From assembly GCA_009936895.1 (NCBI GenBank), contig JAACDS010000382.1, positions 1 to 12,370 on the forward strand: a DNA stretch of 12,370 bases, read 5' to 3'. Position 1 is the stretch's first letter. Each line of letters begins with the position of its first letter. Shown one piece after another: positions 6,708 through 12,370 of the stretch. Both the position numbers and the translations under genes were made by a program. Source of the DNA: Pseudomonadota bacterium. Its GTDB lineage: Bacteria > Pseudomonadota > Gammaproteobacteria > Pseudomonadales > Azotimanducaceae. The notes under the pieces are model-generated. The model saw only the letters and a list, made by a program, of their open reading frames with translations, searched no databases and was not told the DNA's origin.

Positions 6708-7369
6708 TTCAACAGAAACCGCTTTAGGGCACTCAAATCTGAAAACCGGTAGCGCGCTTGGTCAAAGTTTTGACTGGCGGTAAACGGATGACTCACCGCA
6801 GCGCAATCGATGCCAGCCGCCACCGCCGAGCGCAGACCGCGCTCTGAGTCTTCGATCACCAACGCTTGCACCGGCTCGATACCAAACCGCTTCAGAGCTA
6901 ATCGGTAAGGTTCAGGGTCTGGCTTACTGTTTTGATAGTGAGATCTCTTAAGAACAAAGTCCATATGCTCGACAATACGAGGCGTGCGTTCGGTTACCGG
7001 ATAACCGTTCAGACCGTGGATCAAATCGAAATCGTCGTCTCGTGATGTGGTCACAATGGCCAGTTTGAAGTGGTGGGCCAGCTCTGCGATGACTTGATCG
7101 GCCCCGGCAATGTCGATGGCTTGGCTTCGCAATAGCTGCTGGTATCCGGCGTCTCTGGCATCGCGCAGATCGTCAATGGTGGCCTCATCGCAGCCGGTCT
7201 CGCGGGCCAATGCCCAAGGATCTGCACCATAGGCCATGCCTTTGAGGTAAACGGCTTCCGACAGAACAATCCCTAATGTGGCCAACTGTTCCTGAATCGC
7301 CTGCAGATACAGGTGTTCGGTATTGACCAGCACCCCATCGTGATCGAAGAGCAGATGAGTGTAGGGCAC
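6701..7369 (-). CDS. HAD-superfamily phosphatase (beta-phosphoglucomutase/Gph-like)
   Basis: A 222-residue cytosolic hydrolase. Motif I is DHDGVL at 9-14, with D9 the nucleophile and D11 the acid/base. Motif II is VTTS at 106-109, motif III lysine is K149 in NSKPDP, and motif IV is IEDS at 172-175 with the Mg-binding pair E173/D174. The helical cap between motifs I and II makes it a subclass I enzyme, so likely substrates are small phosphorylated metabolites; I cannot choose among them. The start is GTG 7369: a stop codon lies four codons upstream in frame and no ATG is available. The ribosome-binding site (AGGG at 7382-7385) is weak and distant. It follows the Fe/2OG oxygenase gene by 14 bases and probably shares its transcript. 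Confidence 0.88.
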   Translation of the reverse strand: MPYTHLLFDHDGVLVNTEHLYLQAIQEQLATLGIVLSEAVYLKGMAYGADPWALARETGCDEATIDDLRDARDAGYQQLLRSQAIDIAGADQVIAELAHHFKLAIVTTSRDDDFDLIHGLNGYPVTERTPRIVEHMDFVLKRSHYQNSKPDPEPYRLALKRFGIEPVQALVIEDSERGLRSAVAAGIDCAAVSHPFTASQNFDQARYRFSDLSALKRFLLNQ

Positions 7370-7383
7370 GCCGAATGCTTACC

Positions 7384-8361
7384 CTAGGCGACTTTGTATC
7401 GATCGATTTGGATGTCTTCTTCGCCAATGTCGGAATAGTTGTCGGTCACGCGACCCCGGATGTACTCCTGCCAAGAAAAGGCGCGGTAATGAGGCGCTTC
7501 TGCAACGCCCAACCAAGGCTCCACTACTGCATCCACCTTGGGCTGATAAAAAAATGGAACGCTGAAACGGCCCGATGGATTGGTCACAGGCACAACTCGA
7601 TGCACACCTGCGGTACACCGGTCGTTAGTCCAAACCTGCAATATGTCGCCAATATTCACAACGATCGAACCGTCTACTGGTGGTACATCGATCCATCCAT
7701 CAGTCCGGGACAAGGCCTGCAGCCCACCGGCGTTATCTTGCAGCAGTAGGGTAATTGCACCCGGATCGGTGTGGTGATGGAGTGCCATATCGCCCAACGG
7801 CGTAACAGACTCGCGCTCCTGGACGGGCACCGGATCCTTAGCCGGATAAAAGTTCAACCTAGCCGCACTGGTGTGCGCCGGCCCGAATCCCTGATCCATC
7901 GTAGCCTCCACCGCACTTTCTGGCAGGCCGAGACCCGCAAGCACCATGCGCATGGTCGATTCTGAGAGGTCTGTAAACGCCGTAAAAAAGTCGGTTAATG
8001 CCGGACGAAAGATCTCGGGCTGATCGGGCCAGCGTGTGTGTCTGAGTGGGTTTCGCGAAATATGCCCACCGGCTTTGAAATCGAATACTTCTTTTTGATC
8101 CCGACGTTGCTTGGTCAACTCGCGATCGTAGTAGCCAAGCGGGTTTTCCGCGTCGCGATACACCGCTGTTTTTTGCTCCCTCGGCATGGCAAAAAATTCC
8201 GCCGCTGCCTCAAACACCTGAGAGATTTGCGTATCGCAGCCGTGGTTGATTAACAGAAAAAAACCATGGTCTTCGCAGGCTTCCACCAAGGCTTCTTGAT
8301 CGATAGCCGGCAAACCGCCCTCTCTAAATGCCTGCAAATCAATGACTGGAATATTCTGCAT
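7384..8361 (-). CDS. Isopenicillin N synthase-family Fe(II)/2OG oxygenase
   Basis: A 325-residue cytosolic non-heme iron enzyme with both domains. The N-terminal DIOX_N segment starts IPVIDLQAF, with GFFLLINHG at 33-41. The jelly-roll domain has the full metal triad H197, D199 (HHTDPG) and H254 (GVHRVV), and the 2-oxoglutarate-binding R265-x-S267. Unlike the PhyH gene at the left edge, the aspartate is intact. Relatives include gibberellin/ethylene-type oxygenases and many bacterial enzymes of unknown substrate; the name does not imply beta-lactam synthesis. The start is ATG 8361, with GGAG 6 bases upstream at 8368-8371; the in-frame TTG at 8373 overlaps that site. It lies between a methyltransferase and a HAD phosphatase on the same strand. 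Confidence 0.92.
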   Translation of the reverse strand: MQNIPVIDLQAFREGGLPAIDQEALVEACEDHGFFLLINHGCDTQISQVFEAAAEFFAMPREQKTAVYRDAENPLGYYDRELTKQRRDQKEVFDFKAGGHISRNPLRHTRWPDQPEIFRPALTDFFTAFTDLSESTMRMVLAGLGLPESAVEATMDQGFGPAHTSAARLNFYPAKDPVPVQERESVTPLGDMALHHHTDPGAITLLLQDNAGGLQALSRTDGWIDVPPVDGSIVVNIGDILQVWTNDRCTAGVHRVVPVTNPSGRFSVPFFYQPKVDAVVEPWLGVAEAPHYRAFSWQEYIRGRVTDNYSDIGEEDIQIDRYKVA

Positions 8362-8367
8362 GGCTCT

Positions 8368-8371
8368 CTCC
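8368..8371 (-). promoter_or_regulatory. Shine-Dalgarno GGAG that decides the Fe/2OG oxygenase start
   Basis: GGAG on the minus strand stands 6 bases before ATG 8361. An upstream in-frame TTG at 8373 would place the site inside the gene, so the ATG is preferred. Confidence 0.6.
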
Positions 8372-8420
8372 AAAAAAGTACGCCCTGACGTTAGGCAAGT
8401 TCAGAATCTTTGACGCAATG

Positions 8421-9071
8421 TTACGTCGATCTGCGACGAATGCACATGCGAGAGACAGCAGCGTTGCCTTGCCCGCCATCGTCTGTGGGTTCAGCAATGA
8501 GGCCCGCGAATTCGTCCAATATATCAAATCCCACCCCGGCCGCAGCCAACTGGGCTGACAGCTCGTCTGGCCTCACTCGAAAGCGTTGGCTCGACGGTCC
8601 TGAAATTTGCTCCGGACCAGACCACTGCAGATGCTCTTCCAACACCAAGATACCCCCGGGAACGAGAGCATGCAGCAAGCTGGGCAGCAGTTCAGGCGCA
8701 ACGAACCGAAACATCACAATCAGTGCATAGGTGTTCTGGCGTATCGGATGCTGTGCCTCCAAAACATCTCGACACTGCCAGTTCACCCGGACTTGCTGAG
8801 ATATCGCGGTGTTCGCCGCATGCGCGATGGCCATAGCAGACACGTCGACGGCATCGACATCATAACCTTCTGCAGACAAGTACAGGCTGTTGCGCCCTCG
8901 CCCGCAAGCGACATCAAGGGCGCGCCCGGACGGCTGAAGCAATCCATCATCTCGCAGCTGCTTGAGGTACGCGCTGGGCCATGAGCGAGCCGCGTACGTC
9001 CCTTGGCGATAACGCTGATCCCAGCGTTGTCGGTCTGTTAACGCCAACGTGTCGTTTTCTTGCTTTATCAT
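8421..9071 (-). CDS. Class I SAM-dependent methyltransferase (TehB/UbiE-like)
   Basis: A 216-residue Rossmann-fold methyltransferase. The N-terminus RWDQRYRQGTYAARSWPSAYL resembles TehB-like proteins. Motif I is ALDVACGRGRN at 51-61, the strand-2 acidic residue is D76 in AVDVS, motif II is around CRDVLEA at 100-106, and VPGGILVLEEH at 137-147 is the later strand. TehB-type enzymes methylate tellurite, selenite or other soft nucleophiles, but this group also holds many enzymes of unknown role, so no symbol is given. The ATG is directly preceded by GAGTGGGGGG, an imperfect G-rich ribosome-binding site. It is divergent from the MerC-domain gene and 59 bases upstream of the oxygenase gene on its own strand. 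Confidence 0.85.
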   Translation of the reverse strand: MIKQENDTLALTDRQRWDQRYRQGTYAARSWPSAYLKQLRDDGLLQPSGRALDVACGRGRNSLYLSAEGYDVDAVDVSAMAIAHAANTAISQQVRVNWQCRDVLEAQHPIRQNTYALIVMFRFVAPELLPSLLHALVPGGILVLEEHLQWSGPEQISGPSSQRFRVRPDELSAQLAAAGVGFDILDEFAGLIAEPTDDGGQGNAAVSRMCIRRRST

Positions 9072-9103
9072 CCCCCCACTCTAACCCAAGAGTAACTCAG
9101 GGC

Positions 9104-9119
9104 GGTTGCATGGTTGCAT
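9104..9119. repeat. Perfect tandem 8-bp repeat in the divergent promoter region
   Basis: GGTTGCAT occurs twice head to tail with no gap, in the 90 bases between the methyltransferase and MerC-domain starts. It may be a regulator half-site pair or chance. Confidence 0.4.
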
Positions 9120-9161
9120 CGGAGCAGCTAGCGTTGACGCCCTTTTCGTTGGCACAAGCTT

Positions 9162-9563
9162 TTGGAATCCAGCACCGACCAAACCCGTCTCGATCGCGCC
9201 GCTATCTGGCTCTCTGGTCTGTGCCTAGTCCACTGTCTTGCCGTGCCTGTTGCCTTCCTTCTGGCGCCGTCTCTTTCTGCTTGGCTGGACGCTACCGAAA
9301 CGCAAACCCACTGGCTCCTGTTCGGCTTAGCCGTGCCGATTAGCGGTATCGCATTGTTTCGAGGTTATCGCCGGCAAGCCAACGGGCTTACGGTCTCGCT
9401 GGGTGTTCTTGGGTTGGCGCTGATGCTACTTGGCGTAGCCCATGTTTTTGGCGAAGATCTGGAAATCATTCTGACCACAGCCGGTGTGGGGTTGGTTATG
9501 GTGGCGCACATTCGGAACTTACATCTTGGGCACGACCACACGAAAACAGCCGACGAACACTGA
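9162..9563 (+). CDS. MerC-domain integral membrane protein
   Basis: A 133-residue inner-membrane protein with four predicted helices (about 14-36, 48-67, 77-95 and 101-118). The first helix holds SGLCLVHCLAVPV, with C21, H24 and C25, matching chromosomal MerC-domain proteins. H94 and H116 are in GVAHVFGE and VAHIRN. The tail HLGHDHTKTADEH is histidine-rich. The plasmid-type MerC mercury transporter has a Cys-x-x-Cys pair and a C-terminal cysteine pair; here the spacing is CxxxC and the C-terminal cysteines are absent, so mercury transport should not be assumed. The start is TTG 9162, the only candidate between an in-frame stop at 9135-9137 and the first helix; no clear ribosome-binding site precedes it. 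A cysteine synthase gene follows 33 bases downstream. Confidence 0.8.
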   Translation: MESSTDQTRLDRAAIWLSGLCLVHCLAVPVAFLLAPSLSAWLDATETQTHWLLFGLAVPISGIALFRGYRRQANGLTVSLGVLGLALMLLGVAHVFGEDLEIILTTAGVGLVMVAHIRNLHLGHDHTKTADEH

Positions 9564-9596
9564 AACCAATAAACCCGACTCCTCTGAGAGAGAATC

Positions 9597-10550
9597 ATGA
9601 AATACGACAACATTCTGCAAACCATCGGCAACACACCTATCGTCAAACTGAACCGTATTGCCCCAGATCACGTCGACATGTACGTGAAGGTGGAATCCTT
9701 CAATCCGATGGCATCGGTCAAGGACCGGCTGGCCTACGCCATCATCAAAGACGCTCGAGACAGCGGCGCACTGCAACCAGGTCAAACGGTTATTGAGGCC
9801 ACCAGCGGCAACACCGGTATCGCACTGGCCATGGTCTGCGCCGTCATGGGTCATCCTTTCGTCGCTACCATGGTAGAAACATTCTCTATCGAAAGGCGCA
9901 AGGTTATGCGTGCCCTAGGTGCCAAGGTCATCCTGACACCCGCAGCAGAGCGGGGGTCTGGCATGGTGGCCCGCGCTGAGGAACTGGCCGCAAAACACGG
10001 GTGGTTTATGGCCGAACAATTCAAAAATACTGCCAACCCTGACTATCACGCCAGTACGACAGGACCTGAAATTTTGAAGGACTTTGCTGGTGAGAGATTG
10101 GACTATTGGGTCACCGGCTGGGGTACCGGTGGCACGCTATCCGGAGCTGGCCGCACACTCAAAGCTGCACGGCCAACCATTCAAATTGTCGCCGCAGAAC
10201 CGGAGCAAGCAGCTCTCTTATCTGGTGGCGAATGGTCACCGCACAAAATTCAGGGGTGGACCCCAGACTTCATTCCTGACGTGCTGGATCGCGACATTAC
10301 CGACCATGTTGTGCCGGTCAACGAAGACGAGTCCATGGCCTGCGCCCTGCGACTGGCCAAGGAAGAAGGCATTTTTGTGGGCATCTCTGCTGGCGGCACC
10401 CTTAGCGCATCGCTCAAAATTGCGGAGCAAGCGGAACCCGGGAGCGTTATGGTCACCATGCTCGCAGACACCGCCGAACGCTACCTTTCGACGCCGCTGT
10501 TCGCCGACATCAATGAAGGTTCAGACGACGACTGGCTGTCGCAACAGTAG
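9597..10550 (+). CDS. cysK: Cysteine synthase (O-acetylserine sulfhydrylase), PLP-dependent
   Basis: A 317-residue fold-type II PLP enzyme that makes L-cysteine from O-acetylserine and sulfide in the cytoplasm. The Schiff-base lysine is K42 in NPMASVKDR, the substrate loop is TSGNTG at 69-74, the phosphate-binding loop is GTGGT at 176-180, and GISAGG at 262-267 supplies the serine that contacts the pyridine nitrogen. The C-terminus DTAERYLSTPLF is typical. NPMASVKDR replaces the NPGGSVKDR or NPSGSVKDR of enterobacterial CysK/CysM, a variant also known in other CysK-like proteins, so CysK versus CysM is not fully certain. The ribosome-binding site is GAGAGAG just upstream. It probably shares a transcript with the MerC-domain gene and ends 16 bases from the convergent NIPSNAP-like gene. 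Confidence 0.9.
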   Translation: MKYDNILQTIGNTPIVKLNRIAPDHVDMYVKVESFNPMASVKDRLAYAIIKDARDSGALQPGQTVIEATSGNTGIALAMVCAVMGHPFVATMVETFSIERRKVMRALGAKVILTPAAERGSGMVARAEELAAKHGWFMAEQFKNTANPDYHASTTGPEILKDFAGERLDYWVTGWGTGGTLSGAGRTLKAARPTIQIVAAEPEQAALLSGGEWSPHKIQGWTPDFIPDVLDRDITDHVVPVNEDESMACALRLAKEEGIFVGISAGGTLSASLKIAEQAEPGSVMVTMLADTAERYLSTPLFADINEGSDDDWLSQQ

Positions 10551-10566
10551 TTGTTGCCGTATGGCC

Positions 10567-11166
10567 TCACTCGCTCGGTAGGAGCAGTCGCGTTGCAACG
10601 GCCCGGGTCGAGCGAGTCAGCTCTCTGCGCGCGATGAACCGTCGCATGGCAGCTGGGTCAGACTGACGAGAAGTTTCCCATGACCTGAAATCCGGATACC
10701 ACGTCAGCAAGTGCAACACACATTCTTGGGAATCCGGCAGCGCATGGGCCGGAGCGAACAAACCCATGGGTTGCGCGCTGTAGGCTTCGGCACCTTCAAA
10801 GGTTTGCCAAGCAGCCCTCGAAAGCTCTACCGCTTCATCAACATGCTGGTAGGGCAGCCAAAAATCTCTGAAAACGTAAACACCTGAGCGGTCTAGTGGA
10901 ACCGATGACTGTGGGCGAGCGGTAGCTTTTAGTACCCAGACTGCTTCGACTTCACAGTCATGGAAAGCCTTCCAGCCATCTGTTGAATCGCTATGCGAGC
11001 TCACGACAATGAGTTGATTTGCCGCTAGGCCGAACACTCCCTGCCAAATGCCCCACAAATCCGCCGCAGGATTCATTGCGTAAGCGTCTCGCAGCATTTG
11101 TTCCGGTGCGCCCAAGTCTTGAGTTGGATAGCTGAGCACTCGCTTGGTGAAATATTGATCTTTCAA
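10567..11166 (-). CDS. Probable NIPSNAP-family protein
   Basis: A 199-residue soluble protein without signal peptide or membrane helix. The second half, with GVYVFRDFWLPYQHVDEAVELSRAAWQTFE at about 95-124 and LLTWYPDFRSWETSR at about 153-167, resembles the ferredoxin-like (dimeric alpha/beta barrel) repeat of NIPSNAP proteins. The biochemical role of this family in bacteria is unknown; members often sit beside catabolic oxygenases. The start is TTG 11166, strongly supported by AGGAG 6 bases upstream at 11173-11177. It lies 38 bases downstream of the flavin-monooxygenase-like gene on the same strand, so co-transcription is likely. That it is a gene is clear; the family call is from pattern memory only. 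Confidence 0.6.
   Translation of the reverse strand: MKDQYFTKRVLSYPTQDLGAPEQMLRDAYAMNPAADLWGIWQGVFGLAANQLIVVSSHSDSTDGWKAFHDCEVEAVWVLKATARPQSSVPLDRSGVYVFRDFWLPYQHVDEAVELSRAAWQTFEGAEAYSAQPMGLFAPAHALPDSQECVLHLLTWYPDFRSWETSRQSDPAAMRRFIARRELTRSTRAVATRLLLPSE
10569..10617. repeat. Nine-bp perfect inverted repeat at a convergent gene end
   Basis: ACTCGCTCG at 10569-10577 is the exact inverse of CGAGCGAGT at 10609-10617, with a 31-base loop. It begins 19 bases after the cysteine synthase stop and lies within the end of the NIPSNAP-like gene. There is no T-tract, so its use as a terminator is doubtful. Confidence 0.3.
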
Positions 11167-11172
11167 TGAAGG

Positions 11173-11177
11173 CTCCT
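11173..11177 (-). promoter_or_regulatory. Shine-Dalgarno AGGAG supporting a TTG start
   Basis: AGGAG on the minus strand lies 6 bases before TTG 11166, the ideal distance, and decides this non-ATG start for the NIPSNAP-like gene. Confidence 0.65.
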
Positions 11178-11204
11178 AGTCGATACGTTACTTAGCGACT
11201 CGCA

Positions 11205-12365
11205 TCATCTCAGCATGGCTGGGTAGTCGAGTTCAGCGCCCCAAAGCACTTGTGCAACGCTGGCGTAACGGGATTCATTCACGAAACCGTGGTGGCGCAG
11301 GGTCTCCATGTCACGATTGATTCGGTCCAGCGGATGGCCCCGCTCGGTCATCGTCGTCCCTGCGATATTACCCATCAAGCGCACCACTTCCGCCGACGTT
11401 TGTACCGCGTGAGTACCCGCCAGATAGAGATCCGCGCGATGCTCAGGGCTGGGTTCACGGCCGTCCAACGCGCGCTGCCAAGTAATCTCCAACGCGTTGT
11501 AAAACATCAACCGGGCCGAGCGATAAAGCGCCAATGCCCGCCCAAAATGACCCTGAGCCATGTGCTTTTCCGTCAGCTTACTGGCTCCACCGCCAGGGGT
11601 TTTGGTTTTCACCAATAGGGCCACTTCATCAATCGCTCGTTTGGCCAAGCTCAGTGCAACCGGTACGTAGGGGGCAAAAACAATACGCGATGGGCATTGG
11701 TACAGGGCGCCTTGATAATACGGATTTACCGGCGTGTCTGGCTGCGCGGGCGGAACGACCTGCAGCGATGGCACTCTGACGTGGTCAATCAGCACATCGT
11801 TGCTTCCTGAGCCACGCATACCCAAGGTGTTCCAGTTGTCCTGCACCTGACAGTCTTCAATAGCAATCACAGCATTATGCATTTCTCCGTCCATAAGGAT
11901 CGGAGACATAATCCATTCGGCAAAGTTGCAACCACTGACGAAGCGTTGCGTACCCCAAATTTCGATACCGCCTTCCACGCGCTTGCCCTTTAACGGGGTA
12001 TGACCACTCGCTGCAACCAACCGATCCGGCTGATCACCCCACAGAGTTTCGACCAATTCGGCTGGCCATTTGGCGGCCATCAGCTTGGCCGCATTGAAGA
12101 CCATAATGTGCCATGCAGCCGCCGTATCGCTGGCAGCGATTTCTTCACACACCAACGCACAGGTCATCGGATTGACTTCGTCTCCGCCAAGGCCCGCAGG
12201 AAGAAAAAGACGAGGTACTCGCGCTTCCACAATGGCGGCAAAACTGTCGTCGTGCAGCCGACAAGCCTGTTCAGACCAGTCGGAATGCTGAACCAAGCGA
12301 TTTTGCACAGCATCGACACGGGCCAGTGCCTGCTGCTGTTCTGATAAATGGTGCTGTGCTGTCAC
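11205..12365 (-). CDS. Acyl-CoA dehydrogenase-fold flavoprotein, probably a class D flavin monooxygenase
   Basis: A 386-residue protein with the helical N-domain, central beta-barrel and C-terminal four-helix bundle of the acyl-CoA dehydrogenase superfamily. The barrel has GTQRFVSGCNFAEW at 138-151 and WNTLGMRGSGSNDV at 178-191. The C-terminus has RINRDMETLRHH at 348-359; an R-x-x-RD...H pattern is typical of two-component flavin hydroxylases (HsaA, DszC and HpaB-like) rather than true dehydrogenases, which carry a catalytic glutamate. It would use reduced flavin from a separate reductase, which is not in this window. The visible start is GTG 12365, only 5 bases from the edge; the frame stays open to the edge and no ribosome-binding site can be seen, so the true start may lie outside. 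It is paired with the downstream NIPSNAP-like gene. Confidence 0.82.
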   Translation of the reverse strand: MTAQHHLSEQQQALARVDAVQNRLVQHSDWSEQACRLHDDSFAAIVEARVPRLFLPAGLGGDEVNPMTCALVCEEIAASDTAAAWHIMVFNAAKLMAAKWPAELVETLWGDQPDRLVAASGHTPLKGKRVEGGIEIWGTQRFVSGCNFAEWIMSPILMDGEMHNAVIAIEDCQVQDNWNTLGMRGSGSNDVLIDHVRVPSLQVVPPAQPDTPVNPYYQGALYQCPSRIVFAPYVPVALSLAKRAIDEVALLVKTKTPGGGASKLTEKHMAQGHFGRALALYRSARLMFYNALEITWQRALDGREPSPEHRADLYLAGTHAVQTSAEVVRLMGNIAGTTMTERGHPLDRINRDMETLRHHGFVNESRYASVAQVLWGAELDYPAMLR

Positions 12366-12370
12366 CGCAA

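Noticed and set aside
7384..8361. Beta-lactam (isopenicillin N) biosynthesis
   Set aside because: The family name reflects fold only; no ACV synthetase or other beta-lactam gene is nearby.
9134..9162. TTGACG as a -35 box for the MerC-domain gene
   Set aside because: At 17-base spacing the -10 position reads AGCTTT, unlike TATAAT, and would overlap the proposed start codon.
10569..10617. Rho-independent terminator of the cysteine synthase gene
   Set aside because: The 9-bp stem has a 31-base loop, no T-tract, and lies within the end of the convergent coding sequence.

Overview
The window looks like chromosomal DNA of a heterotrophic, probably aquatic gammaproteobacterium. This is inferred from gene content and moderate G+C, not from any phylogenetic marker. 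Coding is dense: sixteen protein-coding loci, no gap above about 200 bases, and no tRNA, rRNA, CRISPR array, insertion sequence or phage gene that I can see. Several starts are GTG or TTG, each judged from its ribosome-binding site or the lack of alternatives.

Left block (2-3319, + strand): the 3' part of a PhyH-family Fe(II)/2-oxoglutarate oxygenase, a TetA-like drug:H+ antiporter, a class I SAM methyltransferase and a short-chain dehydrogenase, spaced 11-37 bases apart. They read as one operon that could modify and export, or detoxify, a small molecule. The PhyH protein shows His-Gly-Gly where the family's HxD metal motif is expected.

Second block (3367-5354, - strand): a GFA/CENP-V-type zinc protein, a glutathione S-transferase and a DUF1295 (steroid 5-alpha-reductase-like) membrane protein, in that transcriptional order. 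The DUF1295 gene is broken by an apparent one-base deletion near 3857-3861.

Third block (5557-6707, + strand): a periplasmic class II cytochrome c' followed after 8 bases by a membrane cytochrome b561-type protein, a probable heme redox pair. It overlaps tail to tail with the next block.

Fourth block (6701-9071, - strand): a TehB/UbiE-like SAM methyltransferase, an isopenicillin-N-synthase-type Fe/2OG oxygenase and a HAD phosphatase. Divergent to it (9162-10550, + strand) are a MerC-domain membrane protein and a cysteine synthase.

Right edge (10567-12365, - strand): an acyl-CoA-dehydrogenase-fold protein with features of class D flavin monooxygenases, followed by a probable NIPSNAP-family protein.

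Overall this is an accessory-metabolism neighbourhood rich in oxygenases, methyltransferases and glutathione/thiol-linked enzymes. I see no clear evidence of a wholly new defence or mobile system. The best leads are the atypical PhyH metal motif in its operon, the frameshifted reductase, and the c'/b561 pair.
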